A DNA stretch of 64,000 nucleotides from Paenibacillus eucommiae (lineage in GTDB: Bacteria; Bacillota; Bacilli; Paenibacillales; NBRC-103111), in NCBI RefSeq assembly GCF_017874215.1, contig NZ_JAGGLB010000014.1, positions 124,001 to 188,000 on the forward strand, read 5' to 3'. The position numbers were made by a program, and so were the translations under genes. Position 1 is the first letter of the stretch; every line of letters begins with the position of its first letter. The notes beneath the pieces are model-generated. The model ran no database searches, had not been told where the DNA came from, and saw only the letters and a list, made by a program, of their open reading frames with translations. Of this stretch, positions 25,634-34,360 are shown in pieces.

Positions 25634-27700
25634 TTGAAGTCCAAAATATATGCAGTAAAAGTCAACTCCGCATGGCAATGGCACATCACTATTGATTTTC
25701 ATACAGATATTCAGTATTGGTTCAGTCGATTTGGTACGGATACAGGCATTTTTTTGCTGGATCCTCCTCTTTCGTTAGGACAAGCCCAGCGAATCCACGA
25801 GAAGCTTCCTTCACAGCTCCCTTCAAGTTCTCTCCCTTCACTTCAAAAGATAAAACAAATAGCAGCGCAATGCGAACTGAATGCTCAGCTTTGTACGGAT
25901 TTGCGGATGGAACAAATATCCCATGAATTATGGAAAACCAGAGTACTTCCTGAGGTGCGCCTGGAGCAGTCCATATACAACAAACTGGTATCAGCCCTTA
26001 GCGGCAGAGCCTTGCTTATCGAAGAAATCGGTCTGCTCATCGAGCATTTGGGGTTGAAGCCTGAGGGTTTCCCATGGACAAGCTATGTTCAGCTGGCTCA
26101 TTTGCAAAAAGATGTGTCCATCACTTGCGGAATCAAGGTTGAAGAACGCAGAGAGCTAGCAAGCTTCTGGAAAAAGAGTACTGTATTAACCTGCAAAAGA
26201 TGCGGCAGCGGCCAGGAGAAAATGTTTTGGTCGGCATGTGTATTCTGCGGCAGTGATTGTCCTTATTGTGAAGAGTGCTTAACGATGGGTAGGACGAGGT
26301 TTTGCTCTCTGCTGGTGCAGGGTGGCTCCTTGCGGGGTGAAAGCATTGAAATGGCTGAATGGACTGAAAGAATTGAAAGAATTGAAAGAATTGAAAGAAT
26401 TGAAAGAATTGAAAGAATTGAAAGAACAAAAGCGACTGTCACAGATGCGAACTTGGAAGAGTTTCAAGCAGATTTAGCCCCATGGGGGCTGAGCGCAGCG
26501 CAATCAGCGGCATCATTGGAGGGACTACGCTTTATTGAAAGAACCGGTTCATTGCAGAATGAACAGATTAGGGGGGCTGGACGGACTGGACAGACTGCGA
26601 AAAGAACTCCAGGCAGATTCCTGATCTGGGCGGTTACAGGTGCGGGTAAGACGGAAATGATATTTCCATTTATCCTTCACGAGGTTGCCAAGGGCAGAAA
26701 GGTGCTTATTGCTACGCCAAGAAGGGATGTAGTGTTGGAGCTTAGGCCGCGCCTCATGAAGGCTTTTGAAGCCTATAAGGTCGTTACGTTATATGGAGGC
26801 AGCGAGCAGAGGTGGGAACAGGGAGAAATCACGATTGCAACGACGCACCAATTGCTGCGTTTTCATGAGAGCTTCGATTTGGTTGTGATTGATGAGATTG
26901 ATGCGTTTCCCTATCACAATAATCCCATGCTGGAATACGCCGCGCAAAAGGTTTGTAAACCTGACGGAAATTACATTCTGCTATCGGCTACTCCACCTGC
27001 CTATCTAAGGAGAGCTGCAAAGCGTGGGAAGCTCCCTCATGTAAAGGTGCCAGTCAGGTTCCACCGTCATCCGCTGCCCGTTCCAGAGCTTATTTCCACA
27101 CCCTCACTAAAACAAATTGTACAGTCGGGTAAATTGCCCGCGGTACTTAAATTAAGACTCCAGGCATCAGCTTCGCGTGGTGCGCAGATATTTGTTTTTG
27201 TGCCGAGCATCAAGCTTGTGGAGCCTATGGTGCAACTGCTTAGAAAAGAGATGCACTTCGAGGCTACTTCTGCAATTGATGCAGATAGCTTGCAACAGGA
27301 GGGCGGCCAGAATGGCAAGTCTGCTAAAGAAGATACCTCTGGAAAACCCCTTCTGGGACTCATCGAAGGGACGTCGTCACAGGACCCGCTGCGTGCCGAG
27401 AAAGTCGTAAGTTTCAGAGAAAGAGAAATTCGGATGCTCGTAACGACAACCATTTTAGAGCGTGGGGTTACGGTTGCTAAGTCGGACGTCTTTATAATCG
27501 ATAGCGATTCTCTGTTGTTCGATGAGGCGGCGCTAGTGCAGATGGCTGGGAGAGCGGGAAGAAGTAAGGATGACCCAGCAGGTAAGGTTTATTTTGCAGC
27601 AAAGGAAAGAACTAAATCACAAATGGAGGGGGTTAGCCAAATTAAGAATATGAACCGATTGGCGCGTAAACAAGGCTATTTCAAGGGGGGAAATGATTGA
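25634..27700 (+). CDS. comFA: ComFA, DEAD-box ATPase for DNA uptake
   Basis: ComFA is a membrane-associated helicase-like ATPase that helps pull transforming single-stranded DNA into the cell. It has a four-cysteine zinc motif (CKRC, CVFC, CPYCEEC, about residues 185-220), Walker A AVTGAGKTEM (about 335), DEAD-type box VVIDEIDAF (about 418), ATPase motif LLSATPP, and helicase C-terminal motifs (TTTILERGVTV; QMAGRAGRS). Residues 245-265 are six perfect Glu-Arg-Ile repeats, an unusual insert between the zinc module and the ATPase core. The TTG start follows AAGGTGAAGG. At 688 residues it is longer than Bacillus ComFA (about 460). ComFB is absent between comFA and comFC. Confidence 0.92.
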   Translation: MKSKIYAVKVNSAWQWHITIDFHTDIQYWFSRFGTDTGIFLLDPPLSLGQAQRIHEKLPSQLPSSSLPSLQKIKQIAAQCELNAQLCTDLRMEQISHELWKTRVLPEVRLEQSIYNKLVSALSGRALLIEEIGLLIEHLGLKPEGFPWTSYVQLAHLQKDVSITCGIKVEERRELASFWKKSTVLTCKRCGSGQEKMFWSACVFCGSDCPYCEECLTMGRTRFCSLLVQGGSLRGESIEMAEWTERIERIERIERIERIERIERTKATVTDANLEEFQADLAPWGLSAAQSAASLEGLRFIERTGSLQNEQIRGAGRTGQTAKRTPGRFLIWAVTGAGKTEMIFPFILHEVAKGRKVLIATPRRDVVLELRPRLMKAFEAYKVVTLYGGSEQRWEQGEITIATTHQLLRFHESFDLVVIDEIDAFPYHNNPMLEYAAQKVCKPDGNYILLSATPPAYLRRAAKRGKLPHVKVPVRFHRHPLPVPELISTPSLKQIVQSGKLPAVLKLRLQASASRGAQIFVFVPSIKLVEPMVQLLRKEMHFEATSAIDADSLQQEGGQNGKSAKEDTSGKPLLGLIEGTSSQDPLRAEKVVSFREREIRMLVTTTILERGVTVAKSDVFIIDSDSLLFDEAALVQMAGRAGRSKDDPAGKVYFAAKERTKSQMEGVSQIKNMNRLARKQGYFKGGND
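26366..26428 (+). repeat. In-frame 9-bp tandem repeat in comFA
   Basis: Six perfect copies of GAAAGAATT (26366-26419) and a seventh degenerate copy encode Glu-Arg-Ile repeats. Copy-number change keeps the reading frame, so it would vary linker length without a knock-out. Confidence 0.95.
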
Positions 27701-28533
27701 ATAAACAAAGTAGTGGATGGACAACGAAGCTGCTGCAGGCAGCTGGAAGGCTTTTAAGCGTTAGCAGGAAGGAATGTCTTTCGTGTAAACAGCAAGCTGA
27801 CCTGGACAGCAAGCAATTGGGTCTTTGCAACACCTGCTATCAGACGATCCCTTGGATCACCGAGGTTCTGTGTCCAATTTGCGGAAGGTATGAAGCTTGT
27901 CAGGATTGTCTTAGGAGGAAGGATACATTTTTTACGAGAAGCCGCAGCTCGGTGAAATACGATGACACGATGAAAGAGCTGTTGGCAAGATACAAGTACA
28001 GGGGGGATGAGAGGCTGGGAGCTTTGATGGGAGCTATGCTGAAACGGGCATTTGATTTACAGCAAGCGGGTGAGGATGATTCTCCTGTGGGGTCTGTTGG
28101 AAGGATTATTACCTATGTCCCGGTTAGTGAACGCAGAATGTTGGAAAGAGGCTTTAATCAGGCCGAGCAGATGGCTCGTGTGCTGGGGAACAGCGTCAAG
28201 CTGCCGGTTGTCCCACTGTTGCGGAGAGTGAAGCATACGGATAAACAGAGCTTTAAGAAAAGAAGTGAGCGGTTAGATGATTTGGAGCATGTTTTTCAGA
28301 TTGACGAGGAGGGGCTTTTACAGGCTGGGGACCTTCTCAAGACTTGTGCCGCGGCGCATATTTATGTGACTGATGATGTGTACACAACTGGAAGCACAAT
28401 GAACCAGTGTGCTAAGGTTTTGCAGGATAGGATCAATGGGGTTATTGGAATTGGCGGGTTTGGAGAGATTGGCGGTTCTTCAGGCTCTGGAGGTTTTGGA
28501 GGTTCTATTGTTGGTTTAACATGGGCAAGGTGA
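27697..28533 (+). CDS. comFC: ComFC, phosphoribosyltransferase-fold competence protein
   Basis: ComFC works with ComFA in DNA uptake. It has two N-terminal zinc-finger pairs (CLSC..CNTC and CPICGRYEACQDC), a central PRTase domain (VPVSERRMLERGFNQAEQMA) and the PRPP-binding signature IYVTDDVYTTGST near residue 225. The TTG start overlaps the comFA stop, with AAGGGGGG upstream, so the two are coupled. The C-terminus ends in an odd Gly-rich tail (GIGGFGEIGGSSGSGGFGG) past the usual end, coded by repetitive GG-rich DNA. 278 residues. Confidence 0.93.
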   Translation: MNKQSSGWTTKLLQAAGRLLSVSRKECLSCKQQADLDSKQLGLCNTCYQTIPWITEVLCPICGRYEACQDCLRRKDTFFTRSRSSVKYDDTMKELLARYKYRGDERLGALMGAMLKRAFDLQQAGEDDSPVGSVGRIITYVPVSERRMLERGFNQAEQMARVLGNSVKLPVVPLLRRVKHTDKQSFKKRSERLDDLEHVFQIDEEGLLQAGDLLKTCAAAHIYVTDDVYTTGSTMNQCAKVLQDRINGVIGIGGFGEIGGSSGSGGFGGSIVGLTWAR

Positions 28534-28588
28534 GACGCTGGAACTAGACTATTCGTCTAGACCCCTGTTCCCATTCGATTGTGCGTGG

Positions 28589-28594
28589 TATAAT
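28589..28594 (+). promoter_or_regulatory. Possible extended -10 promoter before yvyF
   Basis: TATAAT (28589-28594) is preceded by GTGG in an extended -10 context; the -35 is poor. Upstream, CTAGAC-TATTC-GTCTAG (28544-28560) forms a hairpin without a T-tract after comFC. Confidence 0.45.
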
Positions 28595-28726
28595 ACGCCT
28601 AATGATGTAGTTCTGAGAACACGGACACGGGGGTTACGATTAAGAAAGAATTGCAGATTCGAAGCGATTTTCAAAAGTAATCGAAGCAGGCTACTACAAG
28701 GGTAGATTAGAGTGGAGGGTTCTAGC

Positions 28727-29149
28727 ATGAGTATGAATGTTGCCAATTGCCCGCGCTGCGGTCGAATTTTTGTCAAAGGATTTAATGAGGTGTGCCCAAA
28801 TTGCCTCAAGGAAGTTGACCAACAATATGAAAGATGCATCAAGTATCTAAGAGAGAACAAAGGTGCTACAATTAATGAGCTAAGTGAAGCGACTGACGTT
28901 ACAATGCGGCAAATCACGAAATTTATTCGGGAAGGCAAAATTTCCATCGTTCATGCCCCCAATATGTCTTACCCCTGCGAGGTTTGCGGAGCTTCTATTC
29001 GCGATAAATCGATTTGCGATTCATGCCGGAGCAAGCTGATCAAGGACGTAAATAACAGCAATGAGGATGACGTGCGCAGGCAAGAAATGTCGAATAAGCA
29101 AGGTCAAGCGAGTTATAATATCCAGGATCGCCTAAAAGATAGACATTAA
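28727..29149 (+). CDS. yvyF: YvyF family flagellar operon protein (TIGR03826 type)
   Basis: Two zinc-binding cysteine pairs near the N-terminus (CPRCGRIF..CPNC) and two near the C-terminus (CEVCGASI..CDSC) frame a winged-helix-like middle (ATINELSEATDVTMRQITKFIREG). It is known as the first gene of the flgM operon in Bacillus; its role is undefined, probably regulatory. ATG 28727 is chosen over GTG 28712 because the latter overlaps the Shine-Dalgarno GGAGGG. 140 residues. Confidence 0.9.
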   Translation: MSMNVANCPRCGRIFVKGFNEVCPNCLKEVDQQYERCIKYLRENKGATINELSEATDVTMRQITKFIREGKISIVHAPNMSYPCEVCGASIRDKSICDSCRSKLIKDVNNSNEDDVRRQEMSNKQGQASYNIQDRLKDRH

Positions 29150-29162
29150 CCTCACATTGATA

Positions 29163-29190
29163 TAAAGTTTCTTATATAAGGTGCCGATAA
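29163..29190 (+). promoter_or_regulatory. Candidate SigD (sigma-28) promoter of flgM
   Basis: TAAA (29163-29166), in fact TAAAGTTT, a 16-base spacer and GCCGATAA (29183-29190). The -10 box overlaps the left arm of the terminator hairpin at 29184. Bacillus flgM also has a SigD promoter. Confidence 0.75.
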
Positions 29191-29215
29191 TAGTAGTAAA
29201 GATTATCGGTTTTTT
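29184..29215 (+). terminator. Terminator between yvyF and flgM, overlapping a SigD -10
   Basis: CCGATAAT (29184-29191) and ATTATCGG (29202-29209) pair perfectly and are followed by T6. Transcripts started at the SigD promoter would begin inside the loop and escape it. Confidence 0.85.
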
Positions 29216-29247
29216 CATTTGTTTGTAACGTGACAGGGGTGATAGCC

Positions 29248-29520
29248 ATGAAGATCAATGACAGCCAGCGTATAGGATCAGTGAATCCATACAAGAAGGC
29301 GAACGATAGCATAAACACGAACGCTGCAGGGAAAATCAACAAGCCGAAGGACCAGGTGGAAATCTCCCCTGAGGCCAAGGAGCTCTTGGGTGCGCAAGGA
29401 AACGTCCGCTCTGAGGAGCAGATCCGTCGCCTAGAAGAGCTTAGAGAGTCAGTTTCATCCGGAACGTATCATGTAGATGCCAGGAAGATTGCTGAGAAGA
29501 TGTTTCCCTTTATTAAGTAA
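29248..29520 (+). CDS. flgM: Anti-sigma-28 factor FlgM
   Basis: FlgM binds SigD until hook completion. The C-terminal SigD-binding region is clear (QVEISPEAKELLG, then RRLEELRESVSSGTYHVDARKIAEKMFPF). ATG 29248 has AGGGGTGAT as RBS; GTG 29230 would overlap it. 90 residues, typical. It precedes flgN, flgK and flgL as in Bacillus, and its own SigD promoter gives the usual feedback loop. Confidence 0.93.
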   Translation: MKINDSQRIGSVNPYKKANDSINTNAAGKINKPKDQVEISPEAKELLGAQGNVRSEEQIRRLEELRESVSSGTYHVDARKIAEKMFPFIK

Positions 29521-29564
29521 TTAATGTAAGAATACCATCCAAGAAAGAAATCAGGTGAGTATCG

Positions 29565-30065
29565 ATGTCTATGCAAGACTTGATCCAAACCATGGAAATG
29601 CTGAGAGAGGCACATGGTTCTCTGCTGGAACTGGCGAAGGAAAAGACGAAGGTTCTTGTGGACAATAAGGTGGAGCAATTGAACCTTATCATTCAAAAGG
29701 AAAACAAACTAATCAAGCACATTGCCGTACTAGACCAGCAGAGAATCGAGGTTATCGGCGGCTATTTAATCGCTCGGGGCTATAATCCGAATCCTCGGAT
29801 AACCATTAGTGACTTAATCCGCATTATTTTTAAGCTGGAAGAGCGGCAAATGCTATCGGAAGCCCAGCAGCGCTTACTAACCGTCTTGGAAGAGCTTCGG
29901 GACTTGAACGATTTGAATGAAAAGCTCATTCAACAGTCTTTATTTTACATTGATTATTCTTTAGATCTGTTTGCAGGCTCACCTGACGACGACGCTTTCT
30001 ATCATCATCCGAAGCATACCGGTCAATTGTCCAATCAAACAGGATATTTCGATAGAAGGGCGTGA
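29565..30065 (+). CDS. flgN: Flagellar export chaperone FlgN
   Basis: FlgN escorts the hook-junction proteins FlgK and FlgL, encoded directly downstream, to the flagellar export gate. The 166-residue sequence is almost wholly helical and charged, with the leading MQDLIQTMEMLREAHGSLLELAKEK block of the FlgN family. RBS AGGTGAG. Its stop is six bases before flgK, so both are co-translated. Confidence 0.88.
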   Translation: MSMQDLIQTMEMLREAHGSLLELAKEKTKVLVDNKVEQLNLIIQKENKLIKHIAVLDQQRIEVIGGYLIARGYNPNPRITISDLIRIIFKLEERQMLSEAQQRLLTVLEELRDLNDLNEKLIQQSLFYIDYSLDLFAGSPDDDAFYHHPKHTGQLSNQTGYFDRRA

Positions 30066-30071
30066 CCACAG

Positions 30072-31742
30072 ATGAGATCATCGTTCAGCGGCATTGAAAT
30101 TTCAAAACGGGCATTATTTTCCCAACAGACAGCACTTCAGACTACGTCGCATAATATTGCTAATGCCAATACAGCCGGGTATTCCCGCCAAGTCGTAAAT
30201 CTGACGGCTTCCAATCCGTTAGAGGCTGTGGGTTTAATGCGGAGTACAATACCAGGGCAGATTGGTATGGGTGTTGAATTCGACAGCATTCGGCGTATTC
30301 GCGATACGTTTCTGGATCAGCAATTTTATAACGAAAATAAGGATCTTGGGAGCTGGACTGTGCGTCAAGCAACTCTTGAGAAGCTGGAAGCCATAACCAA
30401 TGAGCCATCTGATGGTGGTAACGCCAAGGTTATTGAAGGCTTTTGGAATGCTTGGCAGGTTCTAAGCAATGAACCCGAGAGTGCAACGGCAAGAGCGGCA
30501 TTGAAGGAAAGTGCGCTGGCTATGACGGATTCCTTCAATCATACAGCCAAGCAGCTGGATGAGCTGAAGAACAGTCTAACGCATAATCTCGATGTAAAGG
30601 CTCAGGAAGCCAATACGATTTTGGAACAAGTAGCCAGGCTGAACAATGAGATTTTCCGCGTTGAGGGTCTGGGCAATGATGCTAACGATCTGCGTGATAA
30701 GCGGGATTTACTCGTTGACGGGCTTTCCAAGATTATTAATATTGCTGTCGATGAGACGGCTTCCGGCTACAATATCCGCATGGGCAGCTTTCAATTGGTG
30801 AATGGTATCAATGTAGAGACCTCCTTTGAAACAATTAATCCATCTGATGTCGAAGGCAGCAAAATTAACTTTGAGCAGTCTATGGAATCAGGAGATCTGA
30901 TTAGCGGCGAAACACACGGGATGATTGTGTCACGCGATACTTATTTGGCAGCCTATCAATATCAACTGGATTCGATGATCAATGCTATGGTTCAAGGAAA
31001 TGTGGAGGTAACACTCCCCAAAGGCTCTATACTTCCACCTAGCTTGCCTGCAGGGACAATCATTGGAAATACAACCTATACGGGTACGGAGGTTCTTTCT
31101 GACGCACAACGTATTCTAACAGCAGATACAAAGATTACGGTAAAAGGCGTCAACGGGCTGCATGGACTGGGATATACACTCGAAAGTCCAGCTAAATCGG
31201 GGATCCCCTTCTTCACCAGCTCGAACCCGGAACAAACTAACTTTAACGCAGCCAACATCAGGGTTAACATTGATATTGTTAATAAACCTATGAATATTAC
31301 TTCTTCATTGAGAGTTGCTACAACGGAGACTAATGGAGTCATTACCATTGATAGAGATGCCAACAATAACGAAATTGTAGTTAAAGGAAATAACACGATT
31401 AATTTATTGGCAGCAGGGCTGAAAAATACAAGAATTAATTTTGATCCGGAGGCGACCGGGATTCCGCTGCTTTCCAACGGAACGTTTAATGATTATTATC
31501 AGGCGATAGTGGGCCAACTGGGGCTTCAAGCGCAGGAAGCCAATCGTCAATCGCAGAATCAGAAAATATTAGTAGATCAGGTGGATGGCCGCAGGCAATC
31601 AGTCAGCGGAGTTTCAATGGATGAAGAAGTGTCTAACATGATCAAGTTCCAACATGCCTACAATGCGGCTGCCCGGTCTATGACAACCTTCGATCAGATG
31701 CTGGACAAAATCATTAACAGCATGGGCATAGTCGGCAGATAA
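30072..31742 (+). CDS. flgK: Flagellar hook-associated protein FlgK
   Basis: FlgK (HAP1) forms the hook-filament junction. The N-terminal block RALFSQQTALQTTSHNIANANTAGYSRQ is the rod/hook family signature, and the C-terminal SGVSMDEEVSNMIKFQHAYNAAARSMTTFDQMLDKIIN block is typical. The middle carries the variable surface domains. 556 residues is normal. Start ATG 30072. Confidence 0.96.
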   Translation: MRSSFSGIEISKRALFSQQTALQTTSHNIANANTAGYSRQVVNLTASNPLEAVGLMRSTIPGQIGMGVEFDSIRRIRDTFLDQQFYNENKDLGSWTVRQATLEKLEAITNEPSDGGNAKVIEGFWNAWQVLSNEPESATARAALKESALAMTDSFNHTAKQLDELKNSLTHNLDVKAQEANTILEQVARLNNEIFRVEGLGNDANDLRDKRDLLVDGLSKIINIAVDETASGYNIRMGSFQLVNGINVETSFETINPSDVEGSKINFEQSMESGDLISGETHGMIVSRDTYLAAYQYQLDSMINAMVQGNVEVTLPKGSILPPSLPAGTIIGNTTYTGTEVLSDAQRILTADTKITVKGVNGLHGLGYTLESPAKSGIPFFTSSNPEQTNFNAANIRVNIDIVNKPMNITSSLRVATTETNGVITIDRDANNNEIVVKGNNTINLLAAGLKNTRINFDPEATGIPLLSNGTFNDYYQAIVGQLGLQAQEANRQSQNQKILVDQVDGRRQSVSGVSMDEEVSNMIKFQHAYNAAARSMTTFDQMLDKIINSMGIVGR

Positions 31743-31772
31743 TAAGACTTGAGTTAAGGGAGGGCACTAGTT

Positions 31773-32762
31773 ATGATGGGAAGAATTACTCAGGGAATGA
31801 TGAACACGCAGCTCTTAAGCAACCTGAATAACAACCTGAACCGCATGAACGAATATCAGAACCAGTTGGCTACAACAAGGAGAATCAACAAACCTTCAGA
31901 TGATCCGGTCGGAATTACATTCTCACTCCGATATCGTTCCGATTTGGGCTCTAACGATCAATATCAGAAAAATGTCAATGCAGCTATATCCTGGATGGAA
32001 TTCAATGATACAATGCTTAACCAAACGACAGAAGTCTTACACCGTGTACGTGAGCTGTCGGTACTGGCGTCTAATGGAACGAATACGGATACTTCCCTGG
32101 ATGCTGTTAAGAAGGAACTGTTTCAGCTTACCAACCAGCTAGTGACAGTCGGTAATACCCAATTTAACGGGAAATATGTGTTCAACGGTCAGAAGACAGA
32201 TCTTGCTCCATATCAAGAAGGGATTACTGAACCCAATCCTAATGACCCTGATTCTCTATTTGTGGTGAACGCCAAATCTAATTCCTGCGATGAAGGAGAA
32301 ATTAAACTGGAGATTGCTACAAGTGTCACTCTCTCCATGAATGTTCAGGGAAATAGTATATTTGGTGTATACACGCCACCTGTTGTTCCACTTCCTGGAG
32401 ATCCTCCACTACCAGCAGGACCGATAGATGATTCCCTATACAAATTAATGGAAGATATCTTGAACACTTTGCACAAGAACGATAACAAGGGTATGTCTGA
32501 TGCACTGGCCAGATTGGATAGCCGGATGGACAAGATCATTGGTGTGAGGGCTGATATCGGGGCAAAGCTTAACAGGATTCAATTAGCTTCTGATCGGCTC
32601 CAGGATATCAATCTCAATGTTCAGTCGCTGCTATCCAAGACAGAAGATGCCGACATGCCTGCGCTTATTACGAATATGAAAACAAGTGAGAGCGTATATC
32701 AAGCTTCGCTATCTGTTGGCACGAAGATCATTTCACCAAGCTTGGTGGATTTCCTTAGATAA
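31773..32762 (+). CDS. flgL: Flagellar hook-associated protein FlgL
   Basis: FlgL (HAP3) sits between FlgK and the filament. N-terminal RITQGMMNTQLLSNLNNNLNRM and RINKPSDDPVG blocks resemble flagellin D0/D1; the C-terminus ITNMKTSESVYQASLSVGTKI matches. 329 residues. RBS AAGGGAGGG. A Pro-rich insert (YTPPVVPLPGDPPLPAGP, about 205-225) is likely surface exposed. Confidence 0.95.
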   Translation: MMGRITQGMMNTQLLSNLNNNLNRMNEYQNQLATTRRINKPSDDPVGITFSLRYRSDLGSNDQYQKNVNAAISWMEFNDTMLNQTTEVLHRVRELSVLASNGTNTDTSLDAVKKELFQLTNQLVTVGNTQFNGKYVFNGQKTDLAPYQEGITEPNPNDPDSLFVVNAKSNSCDEGEIKLEIATSVTLSMNVQGNSIFGVYTPPVVPLPGDPPLPAGPIDDSLYKLMEDILNTLHKNDNKGMSDALARLDSRMDKIIGVRADIGAKLNRIQLASDRLQDINLNVQSLLSKTEDADMPALITNMKTSESVYQASLSVGTKIISPSLVDFLR

Positions 32763-32798
32763 CGAATCGATTAAGCTCGGCAAAGGTGGTTAGTTCAG

Positions 32799-33365
32799 GT
32801 GGATTTTCCTTTACTCCAAATTCGTCAGCAGTATGCCAGAATTGGTATTGATGCTGATTTGGGAACCTTTGACATAAAACAGCCGAAGCCTGAGATGCAT
32901 ATGAAATCAACTCCAGGAAAGTCTGAGATCCGGCAGCCTCAAGGAGAGCTTACGATAGATTCTTCAAGGGCTAAGGATGCACTGGCCATAGGCTCGCATA
33001 CACAGTTTATGAAGAGAGTGTACAACGAAGCCTACCAAGTTGGATTGCAGTCTATAGGAACGACCATTGAAGAAGGTAATAGAATGGCTGCGATTCATAC
33101 GAAGGCTAACGTGATTGCTGATTTGGCTGTCGAAGGCTTTTTCAAGGATTTCAAAATGGCCTATGAGACAGAAGCATCGATCAGTAATGTAGACCTTCAA
33201 TATACAGCCAATAAACCGCAAATTCATATCGAAAAGAGCCAAATGGAGTTTGATCCGCAGTTACACAAGCCGGAGATTTTCTACAATAGAGGCAAACTGG
33301 ATATTTATTTGGCTCAGCGAGCCACGCTCGAATTCATACCTCCACAAATTGATGTAAAGCTATAA
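32799..33365 (+). CDS. DUF6470 family protein (YviE-like)
   Basis: This gene occupies the yviE place between flgL and fliW. The sequence opens PLLQIRQQYARIGIDADLGTFDIKQPKPEM and has regular IQP/P-x-hydrophobic repeats and a central helical segment (QFMKRVYNEAYQVGLQSIGTT). Function is unknown. GTG 32799 follows AAAGGTGG; 188 residues. Conservation of place suggests a flagellar role. Confidence 0.85.
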   Translation: MDFPLLQIRQQYARIGIDADLGTFDIKQPKPEMHMKSTPGKSEIRQPQGELTIDSSRAKDALAIGSHTQFMKRVYNEAYQVGLQSIGTTIEEGNRMAAIHTKANVIADLAVEGFFKDFKMAYETEASISNVDLQYTANKPQIHIEKSQMEFDPQLHKPEIFYNRGKLDIYLAQRATLEFIPPQIDVKL

Positions 33366-33450
33366 TCATGCCATAATAGAGCTATTGGCATTGATGGATA
33401 GCTTTTTTCATTGAAAAAAGACTTACTTCGAAGGAATAGGAGTGTAATGA

Positions 33451-33915
33451 ATGAAATTACATACGTCGCGCTTCGGTGAAATTGATATCGAGACGGAAAA
33501 GCTACTAACGTTCACCCAGGGTATCCCTGGATTTGAAGATAAGCACTCATTTATTATGCTGCATCCGGATGCGGAGATTCCTTTTTCATTTATGCAATCC
33601 GCTGAGGACGGCAATCTGGCCTTTTTGGTAACAGATCCTTTTTTATACTTCCCAGACTATCAGTTCGATCTGCCCGAGGGGATACAGCAGGAAGTGAATA
33701 TTCAACAACCCGAGGAAATTATGATCAGAAGTATTGTGTCGATTCATCCGGATACGCAGGAATTCGCCCTGAATTTACTGGCACCGATTATTGTGAATAC
33801 GAAGGAAAAGCTGGGCAAGCAAGTCATCCTGCATCATTCTTCTTACAAAACGAAGCATCCGATCCAGCCGGGAACCAGCAGTAAAGAAGAACAGTCCGAA
33901 TTAAAGGAAGTGTAG
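33451..33915 (+). CDS. fliW: Flagellar assembly factor FliW
   Basis: FliW antagonises CsrA by binding it, and binds free flagellin, giving homeostatic control of hag translation. Family blocks include FTQGIPGFEDKHSFIMLHPD, FSFMQSAEDGNLAFLVTDPF and LNLLAPIIVNTKEKLGKQVIL. 154 residues. RBS AAGGAATAGGAG. csrA starts three bases after its stop. Confidence 0.95.
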   Translation: MKLHTSRFGEIDIETEKLLTFTQGIPGFEDKHSFIMLHPDAEIPFSFMQSAEDGNLAFLVTDPFLYFPDYQFDLPEGIQQEVNIQQPEEIMIRSIVSIHPDTQEFALNLLAPIIVNTKEKLGKQVILHHSSYKTKHPIQPGTSSKEEQSELKEV

Positions 33916-33918
33916 CAG

Positions 33919-34149
33919 ATGCTAGTGCTGTCGCGTAAGAAGGGCGAGTCTATTATGATAGGCGATGATATCGAATTAGTCATCTTGGATGTAGGCGGGG
34001 ATAGCATTAGAGTTGGCATCGTAGCTCCCAAGGAAGTGGAGATATTTCGGAAGGAAATTTATTTGACGATTCAAAGCTCGAATGAAGAAGCCTCCTTGAA
34101 TACCCTGGATACGACGAAGCTGCAGGCTTTGTTTAAAAACAAGAGATAA
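33919..34149 (+). CDS. csrA: Translational regulator CsrA
   Basis: CsrA dimers bind GGA in hairpin loops and block the hag ribosome site. MLVLSRKKGESIMIGDDIELVILDV and IRVGIVAPKEVEIFRKEIY carry the RNA-contacting Leu4 and Arg residues. 76 residues. It is coupled to fliW, its antagonist, and lies directly before its target hag. Confidence 0.96.
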   Translation: MLVLSRKKGESIMIGDDIELVILDVGGDSIRVGIVAPKEVEIFRKEIYLTIQSSNEEASLNTLDTTKLQALFKNKR

Positions 34150-34170
34150 TTAACGATAACGAGAGAAATG

Positions 34171-34202
34171 GAGTCATCTACTGGCGGTAGGTGGCTCTTT
34201 TT
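34171..34202 (+). terminator. Rho-independent terminator after csrA
   Basis: An 11-bp stem with three G-T pairs (34171-34181 with 34187-34197, GAGTCATCTAC and GTAGGTGGCTC) is followed by TTTTT. It separates the flgM-csrA operon from hag. Confidence 0.8.
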
Positions 34203-34238
34203 GTCGGTAAATGCCGGAAAACGCGTTATTTTGCTTCT

Positions 34239-34265
34239 TCAATTTTTATATCATCTGTACGATAA
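34239..34265 (+). promoter_or_regulatory. Candidate SigD promoter of hag
   Basis: TCAA (34239-34242), 15 bases, TACGATAA (34258-34265) is a degenerate match to TAAA-N15-GCCGATAT. A second possibility is TAAA (34263-34266) with TTTGATAG (34281-34288). Strong SigD control of hag is expected. Confidence 0.4.
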
Positions 34266-34283
34266 ATAGAATAGAAGCTTTTT

Positions 34284-34303
34284 GATAGGGCGTACGACCT
34301 ATC
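34284..34303 (+). promoter_or_regulatory. Hairpin in the hag leader
   Basis: GATAGG and CCTATC flank a CGTACG palindrome core with one mismatched pair, so the leader can fold a strong hairpin upstream of the CsrA site. It may stabilise the mRNA. Confidence 0.5.
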
Positions 34304-34315
34304 GAAGAAGTCGAA

Positions 34316-34350
34316 CCACATGGATGTGGAACCCAGAACCTTCAAGGAGG
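34316..34350 (+). promoter_or_regulatory. CsrA binding sites in the hag leader
   Basis: CCACA-TGGA-TGTGG (34316-34329) is a hairpin with GGA in its loop and matches the CsrA consensus core ACAxGGAUGU. The Shine-Dalgarno AAGGAGG (34344-34350) contains the second GGA. This two-site layout is the one known from the Bacillus subtilis hag leader. Confidence 0.8.
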
Positions 34351-34360
34351 AAGAAAAGTT

